Shown: positions 42,903 to 53,456, numbered from the stretch's first letter. The stretch: 64,000 nucleotides of DNA from UBA4877 sp002399345 (GCA_036752905.1 DAIORT010000001.1:1-64000); one strand, 5' to 3'. Numbers and translations: made by a program. Notes: a model not told the origin generated them from the sequence alone.

Positions 42903-44357
42903 ATGCAGTTATCTGACTTGATATATGGTCTAAAATATAAGGACGTAAAGAATTTTAATGATGTAGATATCAAAGGTGTGTCATATGATTCTCGGCAAGT
43001 AAAGTATGGCGATGTTTTTGTGTGTATAAATGGTTTTAAAAAAGATGGGCATAAATATATACGGGATGCTTTAACAAAAGGAGCCAAGGCTGTGGTGGTT
43101 GATGATGATCACAAGTTCACAGAATATCCGGCTCCTTATATAATAGTTGAAGATACAAGGGATGCATTGGCACATTTATCAAATAAGTTTTTTGATTTTC
43201 CTTCCAATGATTTTTGCCTTATTGGGATAACAGGTACCAATGGGAAAACAACGGTTACTTATTTAATACGCAGTGTTCTGAAATACCTTGGTAAAAAAAC
43301 AGGCCTTATAGGTACCATTAAAAACTTTATAGATGATGAAGAATTTACATCGATACATACGACACCGGAAGCCCCCGATCTACAAAGTTATTTTAGGAAA
43401 ATGGCATCGAATGGTGTTAAGTATTGTGCTATGGAGGTCTCGTCTCATTCACTGGCACTCAAGCGAGTCGAATATACGAATTTCACGGTCGCGGTATTAA
43501 CCAATATAACGCAGGATCACCTAGATTTTCATGGTACTATGGAAAATTATGTAAATGCAAAAAGCAAACTTTTTGAAATGGCTTCCGAATGTGTTGTTTT
43601 AAATGCGGACGATAATTATGTTGATAACATTAAAGCAAAATGTAACCGCAAAGCAAAAATTTTAACTTATGGTATAAAAGGTGGCAATATTAAAGCTAAA
43701 ATAAATTGTTTAAAGATAAGCGGTTCAGATTTTAATATAATTGTTGACGGCAAAACTTATAATATTAATTATAGGGTTCCAGGTTTATTCAGTATATATA
43801 ATGCATTAGCAGCATTCACTTCATTATATGCGCTGGGATATGAACCCAATGATATAATCAAAGGTATGGAAAAATTTGAAGGCGTTATCGGCAGGTTTGA
43901 GGTTATGGATTTACCTGTTAATTATAATGTAGTTATTGATTTTGCTCACACACCCGATGGCCTTTTAAATATTTTGAATGCCATTAAAGGGTGCAGGCAC
44001 GCACGGATTATTACTGTTTTTGGATGCGGCGGTAACAGAGATAAAGGCAAGAGGCCGCTTATGGGCAAAATAGCGTGTGATTTATCAGATATTGTAATAA
44101 TAACATCCGATAATCCAAGGGAGGAAAACCCGGCGGATATCATAGATGATATAGTATCCGGCGTAGATGGGACATACTCTAATTATTACAGGATCGAGAA
44201 CAGAAAAAAGGCGATTGAGTTTGCCTTAAAACTGGCTGAAGAAAATGATGTGGTATTGCTGGCTGGCAAGGGTCATGAGACAATCCAGATCCTTGAGGAT
44301 AAGACAATTCCATTTGATGAAAGAACAGTAGTGAAAGAGATTTTGGAGGTTAAATAA
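42903..44357 (+). CDS. murE: UDP-MurNAc-L-Ala-D-Glu:meso-diaminopimelate ligase MurE
   Basis: 484 residues, three Mur-ligase domains: an N-terminal UDP-binding region (IKGVSYDSRQVKYGDVFV), a central ATPase with GITGTNGKTTVTYL, and a C-terminal domain with ITSDNPREENP. The DNPR motif indicates meso-diaminopimelate rather than lysine as the added residue. It acts in the cytoplasm as the third Mur ligase step. The stop overlaps the murF start by one base (TAATG). Confidence 0.95.
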   Translation: MQLSDLIYGLKYKDVKNFNDVDIKGVSYDSRQVKYGDVFVCINGFKKDGHKYIRDALTKGAKAVVVDDDHKFTEYPAPYIIVEDTRDALAHLSNKFFDFPSNDFCLIGITGTNGKTTVTYLIRSVLKYLGKKTGLIGTIKNFIDDEEFTSIHTTPEAPDLQSYFRKMASNGVKYCAMEVSSHSLALKRVEYTNFTVAVLTNITQDHLDFHGTMENYVNAKSKLFEMASECVVLNADDNYVDNIKAKCNRKAKILTYGIKGGNIKAKINCLKISGSDFNIIVDGKTYNINYRVPGLFSIYNALAAFTSLYALGYEPNDIIKGMEKFEGVIGRFEVMDLPVNYNVVIDFAHTPDGLLNILNAIKGCRHARIITVFGCGGNRDKGKRPLMGKIACDLSDIVIITSDNPREENPADIIDDIVSGVDGTYSNYYRIENRKKAIEFALKLAEENDVVLLAGKGHETIQILEDKTIPFDERTVVKEILEVK

Positions 44358-45727
44358 TGTTAACACTGGAAGAGGTATTATCTGCTATAGGTGGTAAATT
44401 AATTAATAATACAAATAAGGATATTGTTTTTAGCAGTGTTACTACAAACAGTAAAGAAGCCGGGCAAGGTATGCTATTTATACCTTTAATAGGAGAGAGA
44501 TTTGATGGTCATAATTTTATAAATGACGCGGCAGAAAACGGTGCCGCCGCAGCACTAACTAAATATAACTTAAAACCAGATAAATCCGATTTCATTTTAA
44601 TAAAGGTTGATGATACATTAAGGGCACTTCAGGATTTAGCAAAGTATATCAGAAATAAATATAATAGAGTTAAGGTTATTGCGATAACAGGCAGTGCCGG
44701 AAAAACAACCACAAAGAATTTTGTGACGTCAGTATTGAGGGAAAAGTATAAGGTGCTGTGTAATGAAGGCAACTATAATAATCAAATCGGTATGCCGCTT
44801 ACTATTATGAATATGGATGGTTCATATGATATTGCCGTCCTTGAGATGGGTATGAATTCTTTTGGAGAAATTCGCAGATTAAGTGAAATAGCACGCCAAG
44901 ATATGGCAATAATAACGAATATCGGGACTGCACATTTAGGTAAACTCGGTTCAAGAGTAAATATTTTAAAGGCTAAGCTAGAGATTACTGAACATTTAAA
45001 TGAAGGCAATGTAGTCTATTTAAATGGCGATGATGATCTTCTTAAAAATGTTAAAGGTGCATACCAAATTAAGTATTTTGGCTGCGAAGAAAATAATGAT
45101 ATCAAGGTTTTTAAATTAAAAGATAATAAGAACGGCGGTATGGAATTTAAAATACAATATAAAGGTAACGTGGAGAAATTTAATATCCGGCTGCCCGGCA
45201 GGCACAATGTTTTAAATGCGCTTCCTGCTATTGCTATCGGATACGATTTTGGTTTAAACAGTGAAGAAATAAGCAGGGGGCTACTTAAAACTAAAAATGA
45301 AAAAATGAGGTTGAAGTTGTTTGAGAGTAGTAATATGAAAATTATTGACGATACATATAATGCCAATCCTGATTCGATGATAGTTGCAATTGATTATCTG
45401 ATTGATTGTATTACAAACAGGAAAGTGGCAATATTGGGTGATATGCTGGAATTAGATAACTATAGCGAGAGATTTCATACTGAAATAGGAAAATACTGCT
45501 ACCTAAACGGGATAGACATACTTATTACCTATGGGACAATGGCTGAATATATTGCCAAGGGTGCAGTGGATTCAGGCATGAACGAAAAGAATGTTTATAG
45601 CTTCAATGACATGGGTAAACTTAAAGAAAATCTACCACTAATTTTGAAAAGTGATGATTCTATTCTGATTAAAGGTTCCAGAGCGATGAAAATGGATGAA
45701 ATAGCAGAGTACTTGGGGGAAAAATAA
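44357..45727 (+). CDS. murF: UDP-MurNAc-tripeptide:D-Ala-D-Ala ligase MurF
   Basis: 456 residues: TTNSKEAGQGMLFIPLIGERFDGH N-terminal domain motifs, ATPase loop TGSAGKTTTKNFV, GNYNNQIGMPLT, EMGMNSFGEI and the C-terminal DDTYNANPDSM, all MurF hallmarks. It adds D-Ala-D-Ala to complete the pentapeptide precursor. Coupled to murE by a one-base overlap; one base separates it from mraY. Confidence 0.95.
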   Translation: MLTLEEVLSAIGGKLINNTNKDIVFSSVTTNSKEAGQGMLFIPLIGERFDGHNFINDAAENGAAAALTKYNLKPDKSDFILIKVDDTLRALQDLAKYIRNKYNRVKVIAITGSAGKTTTKNFVTSVLREKYKVLCNEGNYNNQIGMPLTIMNMDGSYDIAVLEMGMNSFGEIRRLSEIARQDMAIITNIGTAHLGKLGSRVNILKAKLEITEHLNEGNVVYLNGDDDLLKNVKGAYQIKYFGCEENNDIKVFKLKDNKNGGMEFKIQYKGNVEKFNIRLPGRHNVLNALPAIAIGYDFGLNSEEISRGLLKTKNEKMRLKLFESSNMKIIDDTYNANPDSMIVAIDYLIDCITNRKVAILGDMLELDNYSERFHTEIGKYCYLNGIDILITYGTMAEYIAKGAVDSGMNEKNVYSFNDMGKLKENLPLILKSDDSILIKGSRAMKMDEIAEYLGEK

Positions 45728-45728
45728 A

Positions 45729-46709
45729 ATGAGTTTAGACGCAATCTTTGGGGACAGCATTTTTATTAATTTAATGCTGATGACGGTACTGTCTTTCATA
45801 ATTTGTTTATTTATATCACCACCGATAATTGAGAAGTTGAAAGCATTAAACTTTGGCCAGGTGGAGAGGTTGGATGGACCTAAATCCCACCTGTCGAAAA
45901 ATGGCACACCTACTATGGGCGGTATTATATTTCTCATTACTTCATTATTATTGGCTGTTTTCTTGATTCCAAACAGTAAAGATAAGTGGGCATTGATTCT
46001 ACTGACATTGTTGTTTGGCATGATAGGTTTTCTTGACGACTCCTTAAAGGCTATATATAAGAGAAACCTTGGTCTTAAAGCTAGGCAGAAGATTATTTTA
46101 CAGTTTATTGTGAGCATAATTTTTGCTTATTATATATATAAGACTCATGGCAGCTTGATATTTATACCGTTTGTCAAAAAAATCATAGATATCGGTATTT
46201 ATATTATACCCTTTATTGTGTTTGTAGTTGTGGGAACGGTCAACAGCGTGAATCTTACCGACGGTCTTGACGGCCTGGCCTCAGGGGTCACTTTTATTGT
46301 CTCTGCTTTTTTTACTTTAGCAGGGCTCATAACAGGGAATATGCAGGTGATGTTATTCGGAGGAGCAATTACTGGGTCTGTATTGGGATTTCTTCGATAT
46401 AATGCCTATCCGGCAGAAATATTTATGGGTGACACAGGTTCTTTGGGACTGGGTGGAGCAGTGGCAGGGATGGCCATTATATTGGATATGCCCCTGGTTT
46501 TGCCGATAGCCGGCGGTATTTATGTAATTGAAGCATTGTCTGTAATTTTACAGGTTATCTTCTTTAAATTAACGGGGAAAAGATTATTTAAAATGAGCCC
46601 GCTGCATCATCATTTTGAAATGCTGGGATGGCCTGAAACAAAGGTTGTTAATATGTTTGTCTTTGTGACGCTGGTACTAGTAATCATTAGTTTTATAGGT
46701 ATATATTAA
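45729..46709 (+). CDS. mraY: Phospho-MurNAc-pentapeptide transferase MraY
   Basis: 326 residues, about ten membrane helices. Catalytic motifs: GTPTMGG, FLDDSLK (Asp pair), NLTDGLDGLA, GDTGSLGLGG and HHHFEMLGWPE. It links the nucleotide precursor to undecaprenyl phosphate, giving lipid I. Confidence 0.96.
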   Translation: MSLDAIFGDSIFINLMLMTVLSFIICLFISPPIIEKLKALNFGQVERLDGPKSHLSKNGTPTMGGIIFLITSLLLAVFLIPNSKDKWALILLTLLFGMIGFLDDSLKAIYKRNLGLKARQKIILQFIVSIIFAYYIYKTHGSLIFIPFVKKIIDIGIYIIPFIVFVVVGTVNSVNLTDGLDGLASGVTFIVSAFFTLAGLITGNMQVMLFGGAITGSVLGFLRYNAYPAEIFMGDTGSLGLGGAVAGMAIILDMPLVLPIAGGIYVIEALSVILQVIFFKLTGKRLFKMSPLHHHFEMLGWPETKVVNMFVFVTLVLVIISFIGIY

Positions 46710-46726
46710 TTAGACGAGGTGCCGTT

Positions 46727-48070
46727 ATGTCTAAAAATATTCTTATAATAGGTCTTGGCATGAGTGGTATTGCTTCAGCCGAGGTTGCGAATGACATGGG
46801 TTATAAAATTTGTGTGTATGATAATAAACCGTATGATCAAATAGAAAACATAGATAAACTGAAAAAATTGCCTATCAACTGGGTAACGAATATATCGGAG
46901 GAACTCTTTAATGACATTGACCTAATCGTAGTAAGCCCGGGTGTCCCTTTAAACCAACCATATATACTTGAGGCACGCAAAAGAGGTATTGAGGTAATCT
47001 CAGAAATTGAGGCAGCATATAGGATATCCGAGGCTCCAATAATTGCAGTTACCGGAACAAATGGAAAAACCACGACTACGACACTTACAGGAGAAATATT
47101 TAAAAATGCCGGTTACAAAACACGGGTCGCAGGTAATATTGGGAAACCTCTGATATACGATTGCTATAATGCGGAGGGTGATGAGGTTATTGTTGCGGAG
47201 ATAAGTAGCTTTCAGCTTGAATCGGTAAAATATTTTCATCCGATCACCGCGGCTATGCTTAATATAACGCCGGATCATCTTGACCGGCATAAAACGATGG
47301 AAAACTATATAAATGTAAAGTCCAAAGTTTTTATGAATCAGATAGATACCGATTATGCTGTACTTAATTATGATGAGCCTAATGCATGGGGTCTTAAGGA
47401 AGGAATTAATTCACATATAATGCCTTTTAGCAGGAAGAAGAGATTAAATTATGGATTATATGTTGATAATGGCGCGGTTTTTTATAAAATCGATGACAGT
47501 GAAGAAAAAATAATCGATGTTTCCGATATATATATTCCCGGCGCACATAACCTGGAAAATGCACTGGCAGCTAGTGCTATTGCTAAGATATGGAATATCA
47601 AAAATGAGACCGTTGAAAGTACATTAAAAACATTTAAGGGAGTAAAGCACCGTATAGAATACGTCGGTGAAAAAAACGGTATAAGGTTTGTTAATGATTC
47701 CAAGGGTACAAATCCGGATGCAGCAATAAAGGCGATTGAATCGGTTAAGGGTGATATTGTTCTTATTGCCGGTGGATATGATAAAGGCAGTGATTATTAT
47801 AATTTTATTAAGGCGTTTGATGATAAGGTGAGATATTTGATTCTTATAGGTGAAACCGCACAAAAAATCAATGTACAGGCAAGGAAGCTGGGTTTTACTG
47901 ATATTGTTGAGTCGCATTCCTTAAGAGATGCTGTGGTTAGTGCATACAAGCTGGCGAAAAGCGGAGACACTGTATTGCTTTCTCCTGCATGTGCCAGCTG
48001 GGATATGTTTGATAATTTTGAGGAAAGAGGAAATTTATTTAAGTTGTATGTAAATGCTCTCAGGGGGTAA
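46727..48070 (+). CDS. murD: UDP-MurNAc-L-alanine:D-glutamate ligase MurD
   Basis: 447 residues. An N-terminal Rossmann-like start ILIIGLGMSGIASAE, ATPase loop VTGTNGKTTTTTL, NITPDHLDRH and the C-terminal NDSKGTNPDAAIKAIE plus LLSPACASWDMF are MurD signatures. It adds D-glutamate, the second Mur ligase step. Start ATG 46727 after ACGAGGTG. Confidence 0.96.
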   Translation: MSKNILIIGLGMSGIASAEVANDMGYKICVYDNKPYDQIENIDKLKKLPINWVTNISEELFNDIDLIVVSPGVPLNQPYILEARKRGIEVISEIEAAYRISEAPIIAVTGTNGKTTTTTLTGEIFKNAGYKTRVAGNIGKPLIYDCYNAEGDEVIVAEISSFQLESVKYFHPITAAMLNITPDHLDRHKTMENYINVKSKVFMNQIDTDYAVLNYDEPNAWGLKEGINSHIMPFSRKKRLNYGLYVDNGAVFYKIDDSEEKIIDVSDIYIPGAHNLENALAASAIAKIWNIKNETVESTLKTFKGVKHRIEYVGEKNGIRFVNDSKGTNPDAAIKAIESVKGDIVLIAGGYDKGSDYYNFIKAFDDKVRYLILIGETAQKINVQARKLGFTDIVESHSLRDAVVSAYKLAKSGDTVLLSPACASWDMFDNFEERGNLFKLYVNALRG

Positions 48071-48076
48071 AAATAT

Positions 48077-49180
48077 ATGCCGAAAAAAGGTGCCTGTGAT
48101 TATAATCTTCTTATGACGGTAACAATACTTCTTGCTATTGGTATTGTAATGGTTTTCAGTGCAAGCTCTGTCTCTGCTTATTTTAAGATGGGTGATCCAT
48201 ATTATTTTTTAAAAAGGCAATTGATATGGGGTATCTTAGGATATTTTACTATGATATTCTTTATGAATTTTGATTATTGGAAGCTGAAGAAGTATTCCAA
48301 TGTTCTTTTGCTTATTACTATTTGTGCACTGGGTTTAGTCTTGATACCCGGAATTGGAATTGAGATAAATGATGCGAGAAGATGGCTTGGTTTTCGCAGC
48401 CTTACGGTACAGCCCAGTGAGCTGGCTAAGTTAAGTGTTATTTTGTTTATGGCCGCTCATCTAAGTAAAATAAGTAAAGAGAAAATACATAATTTTTCGC
48501 AGGGATTATTACCTTATTTGCTTTGTATAGGCATAATATTTGCATTGATTGTTATAGAGCCCAATTTAAGTACGGCCGGGATAATATTGATGGTAGGCTT
48601 GATAATCCTGTATACGGCGGGGGCAAAGTTATCACATATAATGCTTCTTGTTTTAAGCGGTGTCGGTTTGGGCGGCGGTTTAATCGCATCTGGTATTTTT
48701 GGGCATTGGAAACAGCGCATTTTAGGGTTTCTCAATCCCTGGTCCGATGTAAGTGGTTCGACCTACCAGATTATACATTCGTTATATGCCCTGGGATCCG
48801 GTGGCTTATTTGGTGTAGGACTGGGCAAGAGCAGAGAAAAATTACTTTATATACCGGAACCGCAGAGTGATTTTATATTTTCAATTTTAGGAGAGGAACT
48901 GGGTTTTATAGGTACTACTATGATAGTGGTACTGTTTATTATATTGATTATACGAGGTTTAAGGATTGCGGCGCGGTCCAAAGACATGTTTGCATTACTA
49001 CTAGCTTCCGGGATTACATCAATAATAGGAATGCAGGCTTTAATGAATATTGCAGTAGTAACATCATCCATGCCTGTTACCGGGGTGCCGCTGCCGTTTA
49101 TAAGTGCAGGGGGGTCATCAATGGTGTTTACCATGGCCGAAGTTGGAATACTGCTTAATATATCAAAATACATAGAATAG
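48077..49180 (+). CDS. ftsW: SEDS peptidoglycan polymerase FtsW/SpoVE
   Basis: 367 residues with about ten helices. VMVFSASSVSAY, ARRWLGFRSLTVQPSELAKL, QSDFIFSILGEELGF and the C-terminal GVPLPFISAGGSS are SEDS motifs, including the catalytic Asp in QSDF. It is the glycosyltransferase partner of the class B PBP in the same cluster. In Bacillus the same slot is spoVE, used for spore cortex; which role applies here cannot be read from sequence. Confidence 0.93.
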   Translation: MPKKGACDYNLLMTVTILLAIGIVMVFSASSVSAYFKMGDPYYFLKRQLIWGILGYFTMIFFMNFDYWKLKKYSNVLLLITICALGLVLIPGIGIEINDARRWLGFRSLTVQPSELAKLSVILFMAAHLSKISKEKIHNFSQGLLPYLLCIGIIFALIVIEPNLSTAGIILMVGLIILYTAGAKLSHIMLLVLSGVGLGGGLIASGIFGHWKQRILGFLNPWSDVSGSTYQIIHSLYALGSGGLFGVGLGKSREKLLYIPEPQSDFIFSILGEELGFIGTTMIVVLFIILIIRGLRIAARSKDMFALLLASGITSIIGMQALMNIAVVTSSMPVTGVPLPFISAGGSSMVFTMAEVGILLNISKYIE

Positions 49181-49191
49181 AGGACATAAGA

Positions 49192-50289
49192 ATGCGGATA
49201 CTCATTGCTGGTGGAGGAACAGGAGGACATGTATATCCCGGCATAGCCATTGCAAAAGAATTGAAATCAGCTGATCAAAATGTGGAGGTACTTTTTGTAG
49301 GTACTGCGCAGGGCTTGGAGAATAAGATTGTACCTAAAGAGGGATTTAAGTTAAAAACAATAAGATCAAAAGGTATTAACAGGAATTCGGTAATTGATAA
49401 TATCAAAACCTTAAACATTAATATTGCTGGGTTAAAAGATGCAAAAGCGATAGTTAAAGATTTCAAACCTGATATAGCCATAGGTACTGGTGGGTATGTT
49501 ACCGGACCTGTTATACTGGTGTGTGCATTGTCCAAGGTCAGGACGATAATTCATGAGTCAAACGTGATTCCCGGTGTGGCTAATAAAATTTTATCGCGGT
49601 TTGTTGATTATATTGCCATAAGTTATAAGGATACAAAAAAATACTTTAAGGTTGCTGACAGCAAAATAAAGGTTACCGGTAATCCTGTGCGTAAGGATCT
49701 GTTTTTATATAAAAAATTTCAATCTAAATACGCTCTTGGTTTTGACACACAAAAACCGTTGATAGTATCAGTCGGGGGCAGCAGAGGAGCACAAAATATA
49801 AATGCAGCAATATTAAATTACATTAATGAGTTTTTGCCTTCCAGTATACAATTTTTATTTATTACAGGCGAGAATCAATATGATAAAATAATGGGCAAAC
49901 TTGATATGACAAAGCACAAAAATTTAAAGGTTGTTCCGTTTTCTTATAAAATGCCTCAGGTATATGCAGCCTCGGATTTAATTATATGCAGAGCAGGAGC
50001 AATGACGATTTCTGAGGTTTCTGCAAGCGGAGTACCGTCAATATTAATTCCATCACCGTATGTTGCGGAAAATCATCAGGAGTATAATGCCAGGGCGCTT
50101 AAAAGAGCAGGATCTGCAAAAATTATTTTAGAAAAAAATTTAAATGAAGATGTTTTAAAAACTAATATTAATGAATTGATCTATGATAAAAATAAGTTGA
50201 ACGATATGAGTGAAAAAGCTAAGATGATGTCAAAACCGGATGCTGTTGATGAAATTGTCAGATTGATAAATAAGCTTGTTGAATGTTAG
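49192..50289 (+). CDS. murG: Lipid II synthase MurG (GlcNAc transferase)
   Basis: 365 residues, GT-B fold: GGGTGGHVYPGIAIA near the N terminus, a middle SVGGSRGAQNIN, and the UDP-GlcNAc site RAGAMTISEVSASGVPSILIPSP followed by HQEYNARAL. It converts lipid I to lipid II on the inner membrane face. ATG 49192 follows AGAGGAC. Confidence 0.96.
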   Translation: MRILIAGGGTGGHVYPGIAIAKELKSADQNVEVLFVGTAQGLENKIVPKEGFKLKTIRSKGINRNSVIDNIKTLNINIAGLKDAKAIVKDFKPDIAIGTGGYVTGPVILVCALSKVRTIIHESNVIPGVANKILSRFVDYIAISYKDTKKYFKVADSKIKVTGNPVRKDLFLYKKFQSKYALGFDTQKPLIVSVGGSRGAQNINAAILNYINEFLPSSIQFLFITGENQYDKIMGKLDMTKHKNLKVVPFSYKMPQVYAASDLIICRAGAMTISEVSASGVPSILIPSPYVAENHQEYNARALKRAGSAKIILEKNLNEDVLKTNINELIYDKNKLNDMSEKAKMMSKPDAVDEIVRLINKLVEC

Positions 50290-50353
50290 TATGTAACACC
50301 CTTCTCTGTTTATACATATTATAAAATGTAATCATGAGCAGGGGAGGATTAAC

Positions 50354-51598
50354 ATGAAGTATAAGGTTAATGGCGGTATAAGATTAAATGGTTCAATTGA
50401 AATCGGAGGTGCCAAAAATGCAGCGTTACCGATAATTATAGCAACATTACTAGCTAAAGGTAGGTCTGTTATACATAATTGTCCTCATTTGGAAGATGTT
50501 AATATCTTGATTGAAATATTAAAGCATATAGGGTGTGAGCTTAAGTTTGAAGATCACACGCTGGTGATTGATACATCAAGTATTGATTCTACGGATCTGA
50601 CTTTTGAACTATGTGAGAAAATAAGACCTTCAATACAGTTTATAGGTGCCTTGATTGTAAACTACGGTACGGTAAATGTTACTTATCCGGGTGGATGTGA
50701 AATTGGTCCGCGGCCGATAGATTTACATCTTAAAGGCTTAAGAGCTTTAAATATAGATATTAAAGAACTTCATGGATTTATACACGCAACTTCATCACAT
50801 GTAAAAGGGAATGAAATTTTATTAGATTATCCAAGTGTGGGAGCTACGGAGAATATTATGCTGGCGGCGTCACTGGCCGATGGTGATACTATAATCAGGA
50901 ATGCTGCAAAAGAGCCGGAGATAATGGATTTACAAGATTTCCTCAATAAAATGGGTGCAAAAATTAATGGTGCAGGCACAAATTATATTTATATACAGGG
51001 TGTAGATAAACTGAATCCGGCAGAATATTCAATAATTCCCGATCGTGTGGCTGCAGGTACTTATATGATTGCAGCTGCTATAACACGGGGAGAAATTGAG
51101 CTTAAAGATGTCATTGTTGAACATCTCCAGCCGGAGATAGCTAAGCTAAGGGAGTGCGGATGCACAATTTCTTATAATGGCAATTTGCATTTAAAAGCCA
51201 AGTCAAGGGTAAAGGCGTTGGATATAATCAGAACATTGCCTTATCCGGGTTTTCCTACAGATTTGCAGGCACCTATAATGGCATTGATGTCAATAGCCAG
51301 GGGTACTACGATCATAACAGAAACTGTATTTGAGAATAGGTTTAATCATGTTGAGGAACTCAAAAAAATGGGCGCAGATATAAGGGTTGACGGCAGGATT
51401 GCAGTCGTCCGCGGTGTCGACAGCCTATGCGGCTCCAATGTAACAGCAAAGGATTTAAGAGGGGGTGCAGCGCTGGTTTTGGCAGGACTGGCGGCAAATG
51501 GAGATACAATAATTGAAAAAAATGAGAATATTGACAGGGGCTATGAGAACTTTGATTCCAACTTAAGGAATATAGGAGCAGAAATCAATAGGATATGA
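50354..51598 (+). CDS. murA: UDP-GlcNAc 1-carboxyvinyltransferase MurA
   Basis: 414 residues: GGAKNAALPIIIATLL, the catalytic loop YPGGCEIGPRPIDLHL (Cys about 115, the fosfomycin target), YPGFPTDLQAP and DLRGGAALVLAGLAA. It performs the committed step of peptidoglycan synthesis, transferring enolpyruvate. A 64-nt gap without a clear promoter precedes it; the next gene begins immediately at its stop. Confidence 0.95.
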   Translation: MKYKVNGGIRLNGSIEIGGAKNAALPIIIATLLAKGRSVIHNCPHLEDVNILIEILKHIGCELKFEDHTLVIDTSSIDSTDLTFELCEKIRPSIQFIGALIVNYGTVNVTYPGGCEIGPRPIDLHLKGLRALNIDIKELHGFIHATSSHVKGNEILLDYPSVGATENIMLAASLADGDTIIRNAAKEPEIMDLQDFLNKMGAKINGAGTNYIYIQGVDKLNPAEYSIIPDRVAAGTYMIAAAITRGEIELKDVIVEHLQPEIAKLRECGCTISYNGNLHLKAKSRVKALDIIRTLPYPGFPTDLQAPIMALMSIARGTTIITETVFENRFNHVEELKKMGADIRVDGRIAVVRGVDSLCGSNVTAKDLRGGAALVLAGLAANGDTIIEKNENIDRGYENFDSNLRNIGAEINRI

Positions 51599-52363
51599 GT
51601 GATAAAGATGAATGCTAAGGTTTATAAATTTCCTTCAAAAAAGAAAAAACATGTTAATATTGGTCTTATAATTATTATTGTTTTTATATTGATGTTATCT
51701 TTTTACATATTAAATACCAGAATATTTATAATAAGGAATATTGATGTTGAAGGTAACTATTACCTGTCCAAAAAAAATATTTTAACTTTATCTGGTATTC
51801 ATACCGGAACAAATATTTTTGCCGTAGACATGGACAAACATAAAGGAAATTTACGTAGAAATCCTTATATTAAAGATATTACTATTAGACGAGTGCTGCC
51901 TAACAGTATTATAATAGAAGTTGATGAGCGAAATGAGGTGGCGATTATACCCTATAACGGGGTTTATTTGCATATTGATGAAGATGGATATGTATTGGAG
52001 GTGTCCAAGGAGTATCCTGATAATAAGCTACCTGTTTTAAGCGGTATAAAAATTAAAAATTTTTATGCCGGTAAGTATTTAGATACTGATAAGAAGGCTG
52101 TATATGATAAGTCTTTGGTTATTTTAAAGTCACTTAAAGATAATAATATGGATGATTTAATATCCGAGGTCAGAATAAATGGAGAGAAAATTAGCTTAAT
52201 CTCCGCTGGTGGATTGATTATTGATTTTAATGCAGAGGAAAATATCGATTATCGTCTTTCGTTCTTAAAAAATGTATTAATTGATTTAATGGGTAAAAAA
52301 AATGAAAATGGATATATCATTGTAAATGATTCGGGCAACATAATATATAGGCCAAAGAAATAG
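51599..52363 (+). CDS. divIB: Cell division protein DivIB/FtsQ
   Basis: 254 residues: a basic cytoplasmic stub (YKFPSKKKKH), one membrane helix (about 22-42), a POTRA domain (IFIIRNIDVEGNYYLSKKNIL), then the beta domain (RRNPYIKDITIRRVLPNSIIIEVDERNEVAII). It stabilises the septal synthase complex with FtsL. The start is GTG 51599, directly after the murA stop; ATG 51608 is an alternative. Confidence 0.9.
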   Translation: MIKMNAKVYKFPSKKKKHVNIGLIIIIVFILMLSFYILNTRIFIIRNIDVEGNYYLSKKNILTLSGIHTGTNIFAVDMDKHKGNLRRNPYIKDITIRRVLPNSIIIEVDERNEVAIIPYNGVYLHIDEDGYVLEVSKEYPDNKLPVLSGIKIKNFYAGKYLDTDKKAVYDKSLVILKSLKDNNMDDLISEVRINGEKISLISAGGLIIDFNAEENIDYRLSFLKNVLIDLMGKKNENGYIIVNDSGNIIYRPKK

Positions 52364-52380
52364 CAAGAGGAGGAATTATT

Positions 52381-53103
52381 TTGAAGCGAAAAATGCAAAT
52401 AGCTATATCTTTAGTATGCGTTGTTCTCGGCCTAATGGTATCCTTGCAATTCAGATCGGTTAAAAACGGCGGTGGTGTTGTAACTGTTCAGAGGGCAGAG
52501 GAATTAACTACACAACTAAAACAGCTTAAAAACGAGAACGATGATTTAAAATCTGAAACAGCACAGTTACAAGGCAAATTGGATAAATACGAGACATCTG
52601 CATCGCAGACTAATACAATAATTTCTTCTTTAAGGGAACAATTGAATAAAGTTAATATTATGTCAGGTTTAACCAAGGTACATGGACCTGGTATAATTGT
52701 TACACTTAATGATAGCAAGAAAGATGTACAACCTGATGAGGATCCCAGTTTATTTCTTATACATGATGACGATTTGCTCAAAGTTTTAAATGAGCTTAGA
52801 GCAGCTGGGGCGGAAGCAATATCGTTAAATGAACAGCGTATTGTTTCTACAACGGAGATAAGATGTGTCGGCCCCACAGTTAACGTAAACTCCGTAAGAT
52901 TCGCACCACCATATGTTGTTAAAGCCATAGGGGATCCAAATACATTAGAGGCAGCTTTAATGTTAAAAGGTGGCATTGTAGATACATTGAAATATTGGGG
53001 CATCGAGGTAAGCATAAAGAAGTCTGACAAAATTGATCTGCCGGCATATAGTGGTAACTTGAACTTTGAGTATGCTACTCCGGCAAAAGAAGGTGCTAAA
53101 TAG
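52381..53103 (+). CDS. DUF881 family membrane-anchored coiled-coil protein (YlxW/YlxX-like)
   Basis: 240 residues: an N-terminal membrane helix (about 5-22), a coiled coil (about 38-95; ELTTQLKQLKNENDDLKSE), then the DUF881 core (VHGPGIIVTLNDS, LLKVLNELRAAGAEAISLNEQRI). Genes of this family sit between divIB and ftsA in many Clostridia and Bacilli and are thought to take part in division or wall synthesis; mechanism unknown. TTG start after AAGAGGAGG. The stop overlaps sbp by one base (TAGTG). Confidence 0.88.
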   Translation: MKRKMQIAISLVCVVLGLMVSLQFRSVKNGGGVVTVQRAEELTTQLKQLKNENDDLKSETAQLQGKLDKYETSASQTNTIISSLREQLNKVNIMSGLTKVHGPGIIVTLNDSKKDVQPDEDPSLFLIHDDDLLKVLNELRAAGAEAISLNEQRIVSTTEIRCVGPTVNVNSVRFAPPYVVKAIGDPNTLEAALMLKGGIVDTLKYWGIEVSIKKSDKIDLPAYSGNLNFEYATPAKEGAK

Positions 53104-53456
53104 TGCTGTTACCTATAATAGGAATTGTTGTGGGTGTATTATTGGGTTTATTTCTGCCGATAAATATATCTGCAGAGTATGCTCCATATCTATCAATAGC
53201 GATACTGGCTTCTCTTGATTCCGTACTTGGGGGCGCCCGGTCCAATATGGAGAAAAAATTTGATATCGGCATTTTTGTTAGCGGATTTGTCATCAATGCA
53301 TTGGTCGCAGCCGGCCTGGCATATTTGGGTGATTTGCTCGAAGTTCCTATATATCTTGCAGCCATAGTTGTATTTGGCAGTAGAATTTTCAACAATTTAG
53401 CAATTATTAGGAGGTACTTACTGGAACGTTATAGAGAAAACAGAGAGCAACCCTAA
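53103..53456 (+). CDS. sbp: Small basic protein Sbp (DUF1290)
   Basis: 117 residues, three membrane segments. PIIGIVVGVLLGLFLP, YAPYLSIAILASLDSVLGGARS and FGSRIFNNLAIIRRYLLE are the DUF1290 consensus; the basic C-terminal tail explains the name. Function unknown; the gene's constant position before ftsA suggests a role in division. Confidence 0.88.
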   Translation: MLLPIIGIVVGVLLGLFLPINISAEYAPYLSIAILASLDSVLGGARSNMEKKFDIGIFVSGFVINALVAAGLAYLGDLLEVPIYLAAIVVFGSRIFNNLAIIRRYLLERYRENREQP